The notes under the pieces were generated by a model. The model saw nothing but the letters and a program-made list of their open reading frames with translations. It ran no database searches and was not told where the DNA came from. DNA of 64,000 nucleotides. Origin: Bacteroidales bacterium. GTDB lineage: Bacteria; Bacteroidota; Bacteroidia; Bacteroidales; UBA932. A program made the translations under genes and the position numbers. This document shows positions 1-8,010 of this stretch, piece by piece. Each line of letters begins with the position of its first letter. Position 1 is the stretch's first letter. The stretch lies in contig JAKSKN010000002.1 in assembly GCA_024401695.1 (NCBI GenBank), positions 1-64,000 of the forward strand, in the 5' to 3' direction.

Positions 1-54
1 AGCACCAGATTGTGGTTCTGGGTGTCGTGGGTTCGAGCCCCACATCGCACCCCA
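1..54 (+). tRNA. tRNA-His(GTG), 3' part only
   Basis: The window opens inside a tRNA. The anticodon stem is CCAGA/TCTGG (5-9 with 17-21) around the loop TTGTGGT, giving anticodon GTG at 12-14. The T arm is 27-43 (GTGGG/CCCAC). The acceptor 3' strand is 44-50, C51 is the discriminator and CCA is encoded at 52-54. A C discriminator is the hallmark of bacterial tRNA-His. The 5' half lies outside the window. Confidence 0.95.
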
Positions 55-98
55 AAGCAAAAGCAGACGGCTCTTGGCCGTCTGCTTTTGCTTTGGGG
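50..98 (+). terminator. Perfect 22-bp hairpin after tRNA-His
   Basis: Bases 50-71 pair without mismatch with 77-98. The core GCAGACGG/CCGTCTGC is followed by TTTTGCTTT. The left arm contains the discriminator and CCA of tRNA-His, and pairing resumes after one mismatch (45-48 with 100-103), so the acceptor 3' strand has an inverted copy downstream. Very likely an intrinsic terminator, but longer than one needs to be. Confidence 0.85.
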
Positions 99-171
99 CG
101 CGAGCGCAATCTATTATTGGAGGGGCGTACCCCTCCAAACCTCCCTGCCTTCGTGTGCGATGTAAGTCATG

Positions 172-202
172 TTGCATTTGTGTTTTACATTAAGTAATTT
201 TG
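172..202 (+). promoter_or_regulatory. Predicted Bacteroidota promoter for the GH10 gene
   Basis: TTG at 172-174 and TAATTTTG at 195-202 are 20 bases apart, matching the TTG-N19/20-TAnnTTTG consensus. The rest of the 99-275 gap holds only a 7-bp GC-rich hairpin (119-136), which I cannot assign. The start codon is about 70 bases downstream of the -7 box. Confidence 0.6.
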
Positions 203-275
203 ACGTCTGCCGTGATTCCCCATGGTGACACCGTGAGGCTTGAAAGACACTGATACTACAATAACGTTTAATGAT

Positions 276-1511
276 ATGAAAAAACTGTCAACAATCGCAC
301 TCATCGCATCCGTCGTGCTTTTGAGCGCCTGCGGCCCTAAGGATCCCGGCCTCAAGGATGCCTACAAGAATTATTTCAAGATCGGAGTTGCCGTCACTCC
401 GCACAACGTGGCCGACTCCCTGCAGTCTGCCATCATCCTCAAGGAGTACAACAGCGTCACCGCCGAGAACTGCATGAAGCCTGGTGAGATCCATCCGGCC
501 CCTGGCGTATGGAATCTTGAGCAGGCCGATGCAATTGCGGACTTCTGCCGCAAGAACGGTATCAAGATGCGTGGCCACTGCCTCGTATGGCACAGCCAGT
601 TCTCCACCTGGATGTTTACGAAACACGACGAGAACGGCAATGCGATTGTCGAACTTGACGAAAAGGGCGACACAGTAATGGTGGAACAGCCGGACTGGAG
701 CCGCTTCCGCGAGATTATGGCTCAGCAGGGCCAGAACCTCCAGCCGGGTCAGAGACCGGAGATCCCTATGATCAAGGTCCCGAAGTATGTCGATGCCACC
801 AAGGAAGAATTCTACGATTCACTCCGTGCACACATCAATTTTGTTGTAAACCGTTATAAGGATGTCGTTTACTGCTGGGATGTCGTCAATGAGGCGATGA
901 GCGATGCCGATGCGCCGGACGCTGCTTACGAAGATTCGTTCCGCAAGTCGCAGGCATATCAGCTCTGTGGCGATGAATTCATCAAGAATGCCTTCATCTG
1001 GGCTCACGAGGCTGATCCGACTGCCGATCTGTTCTACAATGACTACAGTGCCTGGACTCCTGCAAAGAGAACATATATATACAATATGGTCAAGAAACTC
1101 CAGGGCGAGGGCGCGCCTATCACAGGTATCGGAATGCAGGGCCACTACAATATCTTCGACAACCCTACCATCGAGGATTTCGAGACGGCTATCAAGATGT
1201 ATCTCGAGCTGGTTGACAATCTCCAGATCACCGAGTTCGATATCCGTATCAACGAAGAAGCCGGCGGTCAGCTTCAGTTCAGCCGTGGCGAAGGTCAGGT
1301 GATGACCGACGAGATCGCCAAGATGCAGCAGGACAAGTATGACCAGCTGTTCCAGGTGCTCCGCAAATACAAGAAGAACTTCTCCTGCGTTACTTTCTGG
1401 AACCTCAGCGACCGTGACTCCTGGCTTGGCGCGAACAATTTTCCGCTTCTCTACGACAAGGATTACCAGCGCAAACCGGTTTATTACACAGTACGCGACT
1501 TTCAGAAATAG
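276..1511 (+). CDS. GH10 endo-1,4-beta-xylanase, lipoprotein
   Basis: This secreted xylanase of 411 residues cleaves internal beta-1,4 bonds of xylan. I chose the ATG at 276, 12 codons inside the longest frame, because it begins a clean lipoprotein signal (MKKLSTIALIASVVLLSAC), so the protein is probably anchored to the envelope by Cys19. A single GH10 TIM barrel follows. The substrate-site sequence GHCLVWHSQ is present, the acid/base Glu206 lies in WDVVNEA and the nucleophile Glu320 in ITEFD. No carbohydrate-binding module is attached. It stands alone after tRNA-His, with its own promoter. The CE1-like esterase near 42 kb and the GH2 enzyme near 30 kb fit the same hemicellulose diet but are not in one operon with it. 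Confidence 0.95.
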   Translation: MKKLSTIALIASVVLLSACGPKDPGLKDAYKNYFKIGVAVTPHNVADSLQSAIILKEYNSVTAENCMKPGEIHPAPGVWNLEQADAIADFCRKNGIKMRGHCLVWHSQFSTWMFTKHDENGNAIVELDEKGDTVMVEQPDWSRFREIMAQQGQNLQPGQRPEIPMIKVPKYVDATKEEFYDSLRAHINFVVNRYKDVVYCWDVVNEAMSDADAPDAAYEDSFRKSQAYQLCGDEFIKNAFIWAHEADPTADLFYNDYSAWTPAKRTYIYNMVKKLQGEGAPITGIGMQGHYNIFDNPTIEDFETAIKMYLELVDNLQITEFDIRINEEAGGQLQFSRGEGQVMTDEIAKMQQDKYDQLFQVLRKYKKNFSCVTFWNLSDRDSWLGANNFPLLYDKDYQRKPVYYTVRDFQK

Positions 1512-1542
1512 TCCGGACGGTCAGAGACTGTGAACGCGGGAT

Positions 1543-2004
1543 ATGGAATATCTGTCGAAAGAACGGTACGATGAGATCGCGGCGGAACTGGACAATCTGA
1601 TTTCCGTCGAGTATCCCAAGATAAAGGATGCGCTTTCCGAGGCGCGTGCTCAGGGCGACTTGAGCGAGAATTTCGAGTATCGTGCTGCGAGAAGGGCACA
1701 GGCAAAGACCATCAGCCGCATCCGTTTCCTGCAGAAGGTCCTGACGTTTTCGCGGGTCATCGATACAAAGAACCTGCCGAAGGGTGAAGTGACCTTGCTC
1801 AGCAGGGTGGAGTTCACGAACCTCGCCAATAATGCGAGGATGACATATACCATAGTGAGCCCCCACGAGATGAACCTGCAGGAAGGCAAGATATCCCTGA
1901 AATCCCCGATCGGAGAGGCCCTGATGGGCAGGAAGGAAGGCGATATCGTCGAAGCTCACGCCCCCGCGGCGACCCTGAAACTCAGAATTGAGAAAATTGA
2001 CTAG
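1543..2004 (+). CDS. greA: Transcription elongation factor GreA
   Basis: GreA inserts a coiled coil into the secondary channel of paused RNA polymerase and stimulates cleavage of backtracked RNA. The 153 residues match the family length. The N-terminal coiled coil carries GDLSENFEYRAAR, whose acidic tip residues (D and E of DLSEN) drive cleavage. The C-terminal half is the FKBP-like domain with the usual SPIGEALMGRKEGD. It starts 31 bases after the xylanase stop, and I see no good promoter between them, so read-through or an unseen promoter must drive it. Confidence 0.96.
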   Translation: MEYLSKERYDEIAAELDNLISVEYPKIKDALSEARAQGDLSENFEYRAARRAQAKTISRIRFLQKVLTFSRVIDTKNLPKGEVTLLSRVEFTNLANNARMTYTIVSPHEMNLQEGKISLKSPIGEALMGRKEGDIVEAHAPAATLKLRIEKID

Positions 2005-2098
2005 TCATTCCTGACCGGTCATAATATTCTTCAATTTTCAGTGCGCGGGACAATTCCTTGCGTTTTTGACGATTTTTATCCGTACCGTTGCCTCCGAT

Positions 2099-2782
2099 AT
2101 GAAAATGTTGGAGTTATGTGCAGAGGAGAGGCCGCGGGAAAAGATGATTTCTGCCGGGCCTTCCGGGATGAGCAACGGCGAGTTGCTTGCGATTGTGCTG
2201 AGGAACGGGTCGAAGGGGGAGAGCGCGCTTGAGCTTGCGCGCCGTCTGCTTGGTGCGGGCGGCAGCCTTGCGGGTCTGTTCAACAAATCTGCGGGCTGGT
2301 TGTCTTCCTTCGACGGGATAGGACCGTGCAAGTCTGCTGAAATAATGGCTGTCTTTGAGCTTGGCAAACGCTTTATGGAAGAAGCTTCCGGCGCGTCGAG
2401 CTCACCGATAGTGACGGCCAGGATGGTCTTCGACCTTGTGTCTCCGCGCTTGAAAGGACTTGCGCACGAAGAGACCAGGGTGCTTTTCCTGAATGCGGGG
2501 AACTATCTGCTGTCGCAGGAGCAGATAGGGGTAGGCGACGGGGTGTCAACCATAATAGATGTCCCGCGCATCCTGCGCCTTGCGTTGGAGAAAAAGGCTT
2601 CGGGGATGATACTGATCCATAACCATCCCACCGGGAATCCACGTCCGAGCGAGGCGGACATAGAAACCACGAAGAGCCTGAGGACAGCGCTCAACGCGCT
2701 GGGCCTCAGCCTGCTTGACCATGTTATCGTGTCTGACAGGAAATTCTTCTCTTTTGCGGATGACAGCCTCTATGAGGCATAA
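2099..2782 (+). CDS. radC: RadC-family JAB/MPN protein
   Basis: A DUF2466/RadC protein, historically called a DNA repair protein although its molecular role is unsettled. The helix-hairpin-helix-like N-terminal part carries EERPREKM and SNGELLAIVLRNG. The C-terminal JAMM metal-binding site reads HNHPTGNPRPSEAD, intact for zinc. The frame is open from 2066, but family members begin close to the ERPREK motif, so I prefer the ATG at 2099 (227 residues). It converges on miaB with only 3 bases between the stops and no terminator, so transcripts of the two genes probably overlap. Confidence 0.9.
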   Translation: MKMLELCAEERPREKMISAGPSGMSNGELLAIVLRNGSKGESALELARRLLGAGGSLAGLFNKSAGWLSSFDGIGPCKSAEIMAVFELGKRFMEEASGASSSPIVTARMVFDLVSPRLKGLAHEETRVLFLNAGNYLLSQEQIGVGDGVSTIIDVPRILRLALEKKASGMILIHNHPTGNPRPSEADIETTKSLRTALNALGLSLLDHVIVSDRKFFSFADDSLYEA

Positions 2783-2785
2783 GCG

Positions 2786-4090
2786 CTATGCCAGCTCGCA
2801 GAGCAGGGTGGCCTGGGTGCAGTCCAGTACGCGGACATCCACGAAGTCGCCGGCCTTGTGGACGGTGTCCGGCCAGACGCACATCTTGTTGGAGCCTGCG
2901 CGTCCGCAGAGCTCGGCCGGATTCTTCTTTGAAGGCCCCTCGACCAGCACACGCATCACCTTGCCCAGGTCGCGCCTGTTGCTTTCGAGCGACAGGCGGT
3001 TCTGGAGGGCGATGATCTCTTCGAGACGGCGTGTCTTGGTCTCGATGTCGACGTCGTCGGGGTATTTGCGCGCAGCGAGAGTGCCGGGCCTTTCGGAATA
3101 ATAGAACATATATGCTGCATCGAAGCCGACTGCTTCGAAGAGCGAAAGTGTGTCCTTGTGGTCTTCTTCCGTCTCCGAGCAGAATCCCGCGATGACGTCG
3201 GTCGAAATGGCGCAGTCTGGCATATGGCGGCGTATTGCGGCGACACGGTCAAGGTACCATTGGCGGGTGTAGCGGCGGCGCATCTTTTCCAGCATCCTGT
3301 CGGAACCTGACTGGACGGGAAGATGGATGTGGTGGCAGATGTTGTCGTGGCCGGCCATTGTCTGCAACACTTCGTCGCTGATATCCTGAGGGTTTGAAGT
3401 GGAGAAGCGGATACGGAGCGACGGGCAGCTTTCGGCCACCATACGCAGGAGCCCGGCAAAGTTGACTTCGCCGAATCTGTAAGAATCGACGTTCTGCCCC
3501 AGCAGGGTGACTTCCTTGTAGCCGTTCTCAACGCATTCGCAGGCTTCGCGGACGATGGAATGCCAGTCGCGGCTGCGTTCTGCCCCGCGGGTGAAAGGAA
3601 CGACGCAATATGAGCATACATTGTTGCAGCCGCGCATTATTGATATGAATGCGGACACGCCGTTCGTATCAATGCGGACGGGTGAAATGTCGGCGTAGGT
3701 CTCCTCACGGGAAAGGATCACGTCGATCTGCGGATGCCCCTCCGACACGGCGGACAGCAGCTCCGGCAGACGGCGGTAGGCATCCGGGCCGGCCACAAGG
3801 TCGACCTTGCCGGATTCCAGCAGAGCGTCCTTCAAACGCTCCGCCATACAGCCGAGTATGCCGATGATGACACCCTTGCGGGCCTTTTTCTGTATGTTGA
3901 ATTGCTCGATTCTGCCCCATATCCTCTGTTCGGCATTGTCGCGGACCGAACAGGTGTTGGCAAGGATCACGTCGGCCTCGGCAATGCTTTCTGTGCGGCT
4001 GAAGCCTTCCTTCCCGAGGATGGAGAATACAATTTCAGTGTCGGCTACATTCATCTGGCAGCCGTATGTCTCAATGTAAAGCTTCTTCAT
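2786..4090 (-). CDS. miaB: tRNA-2-methylthio-N6-dimethylallyladenosine synthase MiaB
   Basis: A radical-SAM enzyme that adds a methylthio group to i6A37 in tRNAs reading U-starting codons. The 434-residue protein begins MKKLYIETYGCQMN, the typical UPF0004 start with the first cluster cysteine. The other two auxiliary-cluster cysteines lie in ANTCSVR and GILGCMAE. The radical-SAM motif CNNVCSYC and a C-terminal TRAM domain follow. The frame continues upstream to 4585, but that part is the complement of the lipoprotein gene and is rejected. A TATATTTG box lies 9 bases before the start, suggesting a nearly leaderless mRNA. Confidence 0.97.
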   Translation of the reverse strand: MKKLYIETYGCQMNVADTEIVFSILGKEGFSRTESIAEADVILANTCSVRDNAEQRIWGRIEQFNIQKKARKGVIIGILGCMAERLKDALLESGKVDLVAGPDAYRRLPELLSAVSEGHPQIDVILSREETYADISPVRIDTNGVSAFISIMRGCNNVCSYCVVPFTRGAERSRDWHSIVREACECVENGYKEVTLLGQNVDSYRFGEVNFAGLLRMVAESCPSLRIRFSTSNPQDISDEVLQTMAGHDNICHHIHLPVQSGSDRMLEKMRRRYTRQWYLDRVAAIRRHMPDCAISTDVIAGFCSETEEDHKDTLSLFEAVGFDAAYMFYYSERPGTLAARKYPDDVDIETKTRRLEEIIALQNRLSLESNRRDLGKVMRVLVEGPSKKNPAELCGRAGSNKMCVWPDTVHKAGDFVDVRVLDCTQATLLCELA

Positions 4091-4099
4091 ATGATGCGG

Positions 4100-4107
4100 C
4101 AAATATA
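4100..4107 (-). promoter_or_regulatory. -7 box for miaB
   Basis: Minus-strand TATATTTG lies 9 bases before the miaB ATG. It shares a 46-bp intergenic gap with the oppositely directed box at 4121-4128. No clear -33 TTG is seen. Confidence 0.5.
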
Positions 4108-4120
4108 GAGAGTTTTTATT

Positions 4121-4128
4121 TATATTTG
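4121..4128 (+). promoter_or_regulatory. -7 box for the lipoprotein-SPOR-rpoN operon
   Basis: TATATTTG ends 8 bases before the ATG at 4137, leaving almost no room for a 5' leader. A -33 element is not evident. Confidence 0.5.
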
Positions 4129-4136
4129 TAAATTGT

Positions 4137-4613
4137 ATGAAAAAGCAGGTATTATTATTTGTATGTACACTTGCGGCACTCCTGATGAGTGTCGGGTGCA
4201 ACAAGGTCAAGGAACTCGGTGTCACTTCCTTCGAAATCGTGTCTATTACACCTAGCGGTACATCTGAACTTGATGCGACGGTCAGGGTTGGGATCCATAA
4301 CCCTCTGGTCGCCTTTGAAGCCACCGATGTCATAGGTACTCTCAAACTGGACGGCAAGCCTTGCCTCCATCTGACCGCTGACCAGCTCATAGTAGCCGGC
4401 AATTGTGACAAAGTGTACACAATCCCGGTCCGCGGTACCATAGCCGAGGGTTTCAACCCGTTCGAGCTGCTCAACCTCATCAATGGCACGTCACTTGCAT
4501 TTGACAAGCTTACGGTTGACGTCAACGGCAAGCTTGCGCTCCGTGGCGGAGTTGGCAAGAAACTTGAGCTGAAAGATATCCGCATTTCGGATTATATGAA
4601 AAAAGACGAATGA
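4137..4613 (+). CDS. Small lipoprotein with an LEA14-like fold (predicted)
   Basis: 158 residues with a lipoprotein signal (lipobox MSVGC, Cys about residue 21). The mature part resembles LEA14/WHy proteins in style: alternating strands with the features VRVGIHNPL and IGTLKLDGKPCL, followed by a VDVNGKLALRG strand. Such small beta-sandwich lipoproteins are common in Bacteroidota and have no firm function. It overlaps the SPOR gene by 4 bases and heads the operon that ends in rpoN, so it is cotranscribed with a global sigma factor. Assignment to the WHy fold is inference from pattern only. Confidence 0.7.
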   Translation: MKKQVLLFVCTLAALLMSVGCNKVKELGVTSFEIVSITPSGTSELDATVRVGIHNPLVAFEATDVIGTLKLDGKPCLHLTADQLIVAGNCDKVYTIPVRGTIAEGFNPFELLNLINGTSLAFDKLTVDVNGKLALRGGVGKKLELKDIRISDYMKKDE

Positions 4614-5149
4614 AAAAGGCTTTACTCATAACTGCCCTGGCTGTTTTGTCCGGATTCTGTCTGCGTGCCCAGAACGTGGACGATGTCCTTGAGGACGAAA
4701 CGATGCGACTTGCCGACTCGACCCTGGTCAACAGGACCATATATGATGTTATGCCGTCCAATGTCAGTCTGAACCAATCTGCCGAAATCGCTTCCGCCCT
4801 TGACAATCAGATCTCAAGCAATGAGAGGAAGCAATTCAACGGCTATCGTGTCAGGCTTTACGTGGGCAGCTCACAATCAGCCCGTTCGCAGTCCGCTCGC
4901 GTCCTTGAATCATTCCGGAAACTGTACCCGGGCGTCCTGGCTTACCGAATTTACAGCAGCCCGAATTTCAGGGTGGTGGCCGGCAATTTCCGCACGAGGC
5001 TTGAAGCAGAGAATTTCGCCCGTGCCATAAAGGGTAATTTTCCGGCAGCCTCCGTTATGCGGGATAAATTCAAATATCCGGCAATAGGCAAAGTCAGCAC
5101 CGTCGCTGTTGACACGACGACCGTTGCCGCACCTTTGATCGAGGAATAA
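4610..5149 (+). CDS. Exported SPOR-domain protein
   Basis: 179 residues with a Sec signal (MKKALLITALAVLSGFCLRA, then Q). Residues about 80-155 form a SPOR domain: YRVRLYVGSSQSA and FRVVAGNFRTRLEAENF show the two-repeat pattern with the FRV-GxF strand. SPOR domains bind denuded glycan strands of septal peptidoglycan. It overlaps both neighbours by 1-4 bases, so it is translationally coupled between the lipoprotein and rpoN. Its partner at the septum is unknown. Confidence 0.85.
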   Translation: MKKALLITALAVLSGFCLRAQNVDDVLEDETMRLADSTLVNRTIYDVMPSNVSLNQSAEIASALDNQISSNERKQFNGYRVRLYVGSSQSARSQSARVLESFRKLYPGVLAYRIYSSPNFRVVAGNFRTRLEAENFARAIKGNFPAASVMRDKFKYPAIGKVSTVAVDTTTVAAPLIEE

Positions 5150-6552
5150 TGCTCAAACAGGGATTAGAACTCAAGCAGACACAGAAGCTTTCACCGCTTC
5201 AGATCCAGACGATCAAGCTCATCGAGCTCCCGATTCAGGAACTGGAGCAGAGGATACGTGCCGAGCTGGAGGAAAACCCCGTTCTCGATGAATCTTCGGC
5301 TTCCGAAAAGGACGATGAGAATAAGGACATCTCCATCGAGGAGCTCAAGGAAAATGACGATATCGCCCCATACAAGCTTAAAGTCAACAACTGGGGCAAG
5401 GACCCCCGTCCTGAATACAATACCTTTTCAGTAAAACAGAGCTTCTCCCAGAGCCTGATGCAGCAGTTGGGATTCCGCTCCCTCAGCCAGCAGGAACACG
5501 ATGTCGCGGCGTTCATTATCGGCTCGCTGGATGACGACGGCTATCTCCGCCGCGATCTGGAATCGCTGGTGGATGACATTGCCTTCCGTGCCGGTATCGT
5601 GACGGATGTGGAGGAGGTTGAACGGATGCTGACGGTGGTCCAGGATTTCGAGCCGGCAGGTGTCGGAGCACGCGACCTCCGCGAATGCCTTCTCATCCAG
5701 TTGCGGAATATGAAGGACTGTCAGGAAGTCCGTGATGCGGTTGAAATCCTCGACAAGGAATTCGCTGAATTCTCGAACAAGCATTTTCAGAAGATAATGT
5801 CCCACCTCGGCCTTGACGAAACCCGCCTGAAGGCTGCTATGGGACGAATAGTCAAATTGAACCCCGCCCCGGGCGGACAGGTCGATGACAACTATGACGA
5901 CCAGGCACAGCAGGTCATCCCTGATTTCATATTGAATGACACCGACGGTGAACTGACCTTCAGCATGCCGCGGTTCAGCGTGCCTGAACTCCACGTCAAC
6001 AAGAAATATGCTGACATTCTGCTTGACTCGAAGGGGTCTTCGGAGCGCGAGCAGAAGGAAGCCGCCACTTTCATCCGTCAGAAGCTGGATTCCGCCAAGT
6101 GGTTCATCGAGGCTTTGAAGCAGCGGCAGAATACGCTTCAGAAGACAATGCAGGCTATCCTGGACTATCAGCGTGACTATTTTGCCGACGGCGATGAGGC
6201 AAGCCTCCGCCCTATGGTCCTGAAAGACATAGCTGAAAAGACTGGATTCGATATCTCGACCATTTCCCGCGTGGTCAACAGCAAATACATAGAAACCAAT
6301 TTCGGCATTTATCCGCTCAAGTATTTCTTCTCTGAAGGTATGGAGAACAGCGAGGGTGAGGAAGTGTCGACGCGCGAGCTGAAGAAGGCGCTCAGGGAGT
6401 GCGTTGACGGTGAAAACAAAAAGAAGCCGTTCACGGATGAACAGCTCGTTGTCGAAATGGAAAAACGCGGATATAAGGTCGCCCGCCGCACTATAGCGAA
6501 GTACCGCAGCCAGCTGAACATCCCCCTGGCAAGATGGCGCAAGGAACTCTAG
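5149..6552 (+). CDS. rpoN: RNA polymerase sigma-54 factor
   Basis: 467 residues, full length. The Gln-rich N-terminal activator-interacting region starts LKQGLELKQTQKLSPLQIQ, followed by an acidic linker, the core-binding domain, the helix-turn-helix region (DIAEKTGFDISTISRVV) and the RpoN box ARRTIAKYRSQLNIP near the C-terminus. Sigma-54 needs an AAA+ activator, and none is encoded in this window. The start overlaps the SPOR stop by one base. Its stop overlaps the stop of the convergent fur-like gene (sequence CTAG), so the two transcripts collide with no terminator between. Confidence 0.97.
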   Translation: MLKQGLELKQTQKLSPLQIQTIKLIELPIQELEQRIRAELEENPVLDESSASEKDDENKDISIEELKENDDIAPYKLKVNNWGKDPRPEYNTFSVKQSFSQSLMQQLGFRSLSQQEHDVAAFIIGSLDDDGYLRRDLESLVDDIAFRAGIVTDVEEVERMLTVVQDFEPAGVGARDLRECLLIQLRNMKDCQEVRDAVEILDKEFAEFSNKHFQKIMSHLGLDETRLKAAMGRIVKLNPAPGGQVDDNYDDQAQQVIPDFILNDTDGELTFSMPRFSVPELHVNKKYADILLDSKGSSEREQKEAATFIRQKLDSAKWFIEALKQRQNTLQKTMQAILDYQRDYFADGDEASLRPMVLKDIAEKTGFDISTISRVVNSKYIETNFGIYPLKYFFSEGMENSEGEEVSTRELKKALRECVDGENKKKPFTDEQLVVEMEKRGYKVARRTIAKYRSQLNIPLARWRKEL

Positions 6553-7007
6553 CCTTGGATCTTGGCCCTTCTTGTAGGATGTGCCACCAGCTGGATATCG
6601 ATAGAGTCGATCTTGTATCCCCTGAATTTTTTCCCTTTGAAATGCGATTCCACCAGACGGATGGCCTCTTCGTCGAGGATGTCCTTGTATTCGTGCGATT
6701 TTGAGTCGTACAGATGGATGTGGTCGAAGGTCGCGATGTCGTAGTATTTCTTGTTGTTGGAGCTGAGCCGGAAACTGTATATCTTCAGTGAAGAAAGCTG
6801 TTCCAGAATATTGTATACGGATGCGACGGTGATTTCGGTGCTGCTGTGCTCTGCAATGTATTCGGCTATGGAGTCGGCGCTGGCGTGCGTCAGGGCCATC
6901 ATGGCTTCGTGGACGGCTATGCGCTGAGGCGTGGCCTTGAGCCCTTCTTCCTTCAGGATCTTCCTGAATTTCTCCATATCGGTGAATTTCTTGGCCTTGT
7001 TTCTCAT
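6549..7007 (-). CDS. Fur-family metal-dependent regulator (Fur/PerR type)
   Basis: 152 residues from the preferred ATG at 7007; the frame is open to 7061, but the extra 18 residues are AT-rich and absent from typical family members. The N-terminal winged helix includes LKATPQRIAVHEAMM and the recognition helix TVASVYNILEQLSS. The C-terminal sensor has YDIATFDHIHLYDSKSHEYKDI. The usual CxxC zinc motifs are lacking, since no cysteine is visible, so it keeps a regulatory site at most. It is divergent from trxB, which would fit a peroxide or iron response, but that link is inference. Confidence 0.9.
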   Translation of the reverse strand: MRNKAKKFTDMEKFRKILKEEGLKATPQRIAVHEAMMALTHASADSIAEYIAEHSSTEITVASVYNILEQLSSLKIYSFRLSSNNKKYYDIATFDHIHLYDSKSHEYKDILDEEAIRLVESHFKGKKFRGYKIDSIDIQLVAHPTRRAKIQG

Positions 7008-7068
7008 ATCGTTGCCAAAGCTAGCTTTAATTTTTAATAATTCAAAATAAGTAATTTGCAAAAATTAC

Positions 7069-7076
7069 TATATTTG
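7069..7076 (+). promoter_or_regulatory. -7 box for trxB
   Basis: TATATTTG ends 7 bases before the trxB ATG at 7084. The 76-bp gap to the Fur-family gene must also hold the promoter of that gene. No canonical Fur box was found by eye. Confidence 0.5.
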
Positions 7077-7083
7077 TAAGCTT

Positions 7084-8010
7084 ATGGAAAATCAACACGT
7101 AAAATGCCTTATCATCGGCGGCGGCCCTGCGGGTTACACCGCTGCGATATATGCTTCCAGGGCTGCTCTGGAGCCTGTGCTCTACGAGGGCAATGAGCCC
7201 GGCGGACAGCTGACCACGACAACCGTCATCGAAAACTTCCCGGGGTTCCCGGGCGGGGTCGATGCCAACCAGCTTATGAACGGAATGCGCGAGCAGGCCG
7301 TGAAGCTTGGAGCCGACATCCGCAGGGGCGTGGTCACCGAGGTCGATCTCGGCTCAAGGCCTTTTGCCTTTACGGTTGATGGGGAGAAACGGATCTCCGC
7401 TGATGCAGTCATCATCGCCACGGGTGCGACCGCCCGCTACCTCGGTCTTCCGTCCGAGCAGAAATTCAAGGGGATGGGAGTGTCTGCCTGTGCGACCTGC
7501 GACGGCTTCTTTTACAGAAAGAAAGATGTCGCCGTTGTGGGCGGAGGCGATACGGCCTGCGAAGAGGCGACCTACCTTGCCGGACTTTGCCGCAAGGTCT
7601 ATATGATCGTCCGTCGCGATGCCCTCCGCGCATCTGAGGCTATGCAGCAGCGTGTACGCAATACCGCAAACATTGAAATCCTCTGGAACTGCAATACCCG
7701 CGAGGTGCTTGGCGATGCAAACGGGGTGACCGGAGTCAGCGTCATAAGAAAAGATGGCGAGGTTTTTGATATAGCTGTGGACGGGTTCTTCGTCGCAATC
7801 GGCCACCATCCGCAATCCGACCTCTTCGCGAAGTGGATAGATACCGATGAGAACGGCTATATTGTCACTAACGGCCGCGACAGCCGGACCAACATAGAGG
7901 GTGTGTTCGCCGCAGGTGACGTCCAGGACCCACATTATCGTCAGGCCATCAATGCCGCCGCTTCCGGCTGCAGGGCTGCGCTTGATGCGGAAAAATACTT
8001 GAAAAGATGA
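7084..8010 (+). CDS. trxB: Thioredoxin reductase
   Basis: NADPH:thioredoxin reductase, 308 residues. The FAD-binding GGGPAGYTAAIYASRA is at the N-terminus, the redox-active CATCDGFF sits in the middle, and the NADPH-binding VVGGGDTACEEA and a C-terminal FAD motif (GVFAAGDVQD) complete the enzyme. It heads the run trxB-bamD-rpoZ-recN and overlaps bamD by 4 bases (ATGA). It lies next to a Fur/PerR-like regulator on the opposite strand, which could control it. Confidence 0.97.
   Translation: MENQHVKCLIIGGGPAGYTAAIYASRAALEPVLYEGNEPGGQLTTTTVIENFPGFPGGVDANQLMNGMREQAVKLGADIRRGVVTEVDLGSRPFAFTVDGEKRISADAVIIATGATARYLGLPSEQKFKGMGVSACATCDGFFYRKKDVAVVGGGDTACEEATYLAGLCRKVYMIVRRDALRASEAMQQRVRNTANIEILWNCNTREVLGDANGVTGVSVIRKDGEVFDIAVDGFFVAIGHHPQSDLFAKWIDTDENGYIVTNGRDSRTNIEGVFAAGDVQDPHYRQAINAAASGCRAALDAEKYLKR

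Noticed and set aside
12-197. Open frame of 61 codons across tRNA-His and its terminator
   Set aside because: It lies on a tRNA and a perfect hairpin; translated sequence is low in information and has no family resemblance.
4091-4585. Upstream extension of miaB to a 599-residue protein
   Set aside because: The extra part is the complement of the lipoprotein gene and crosses two opposed promoter boxes. MiaB begins at MKKLYIETYGC.
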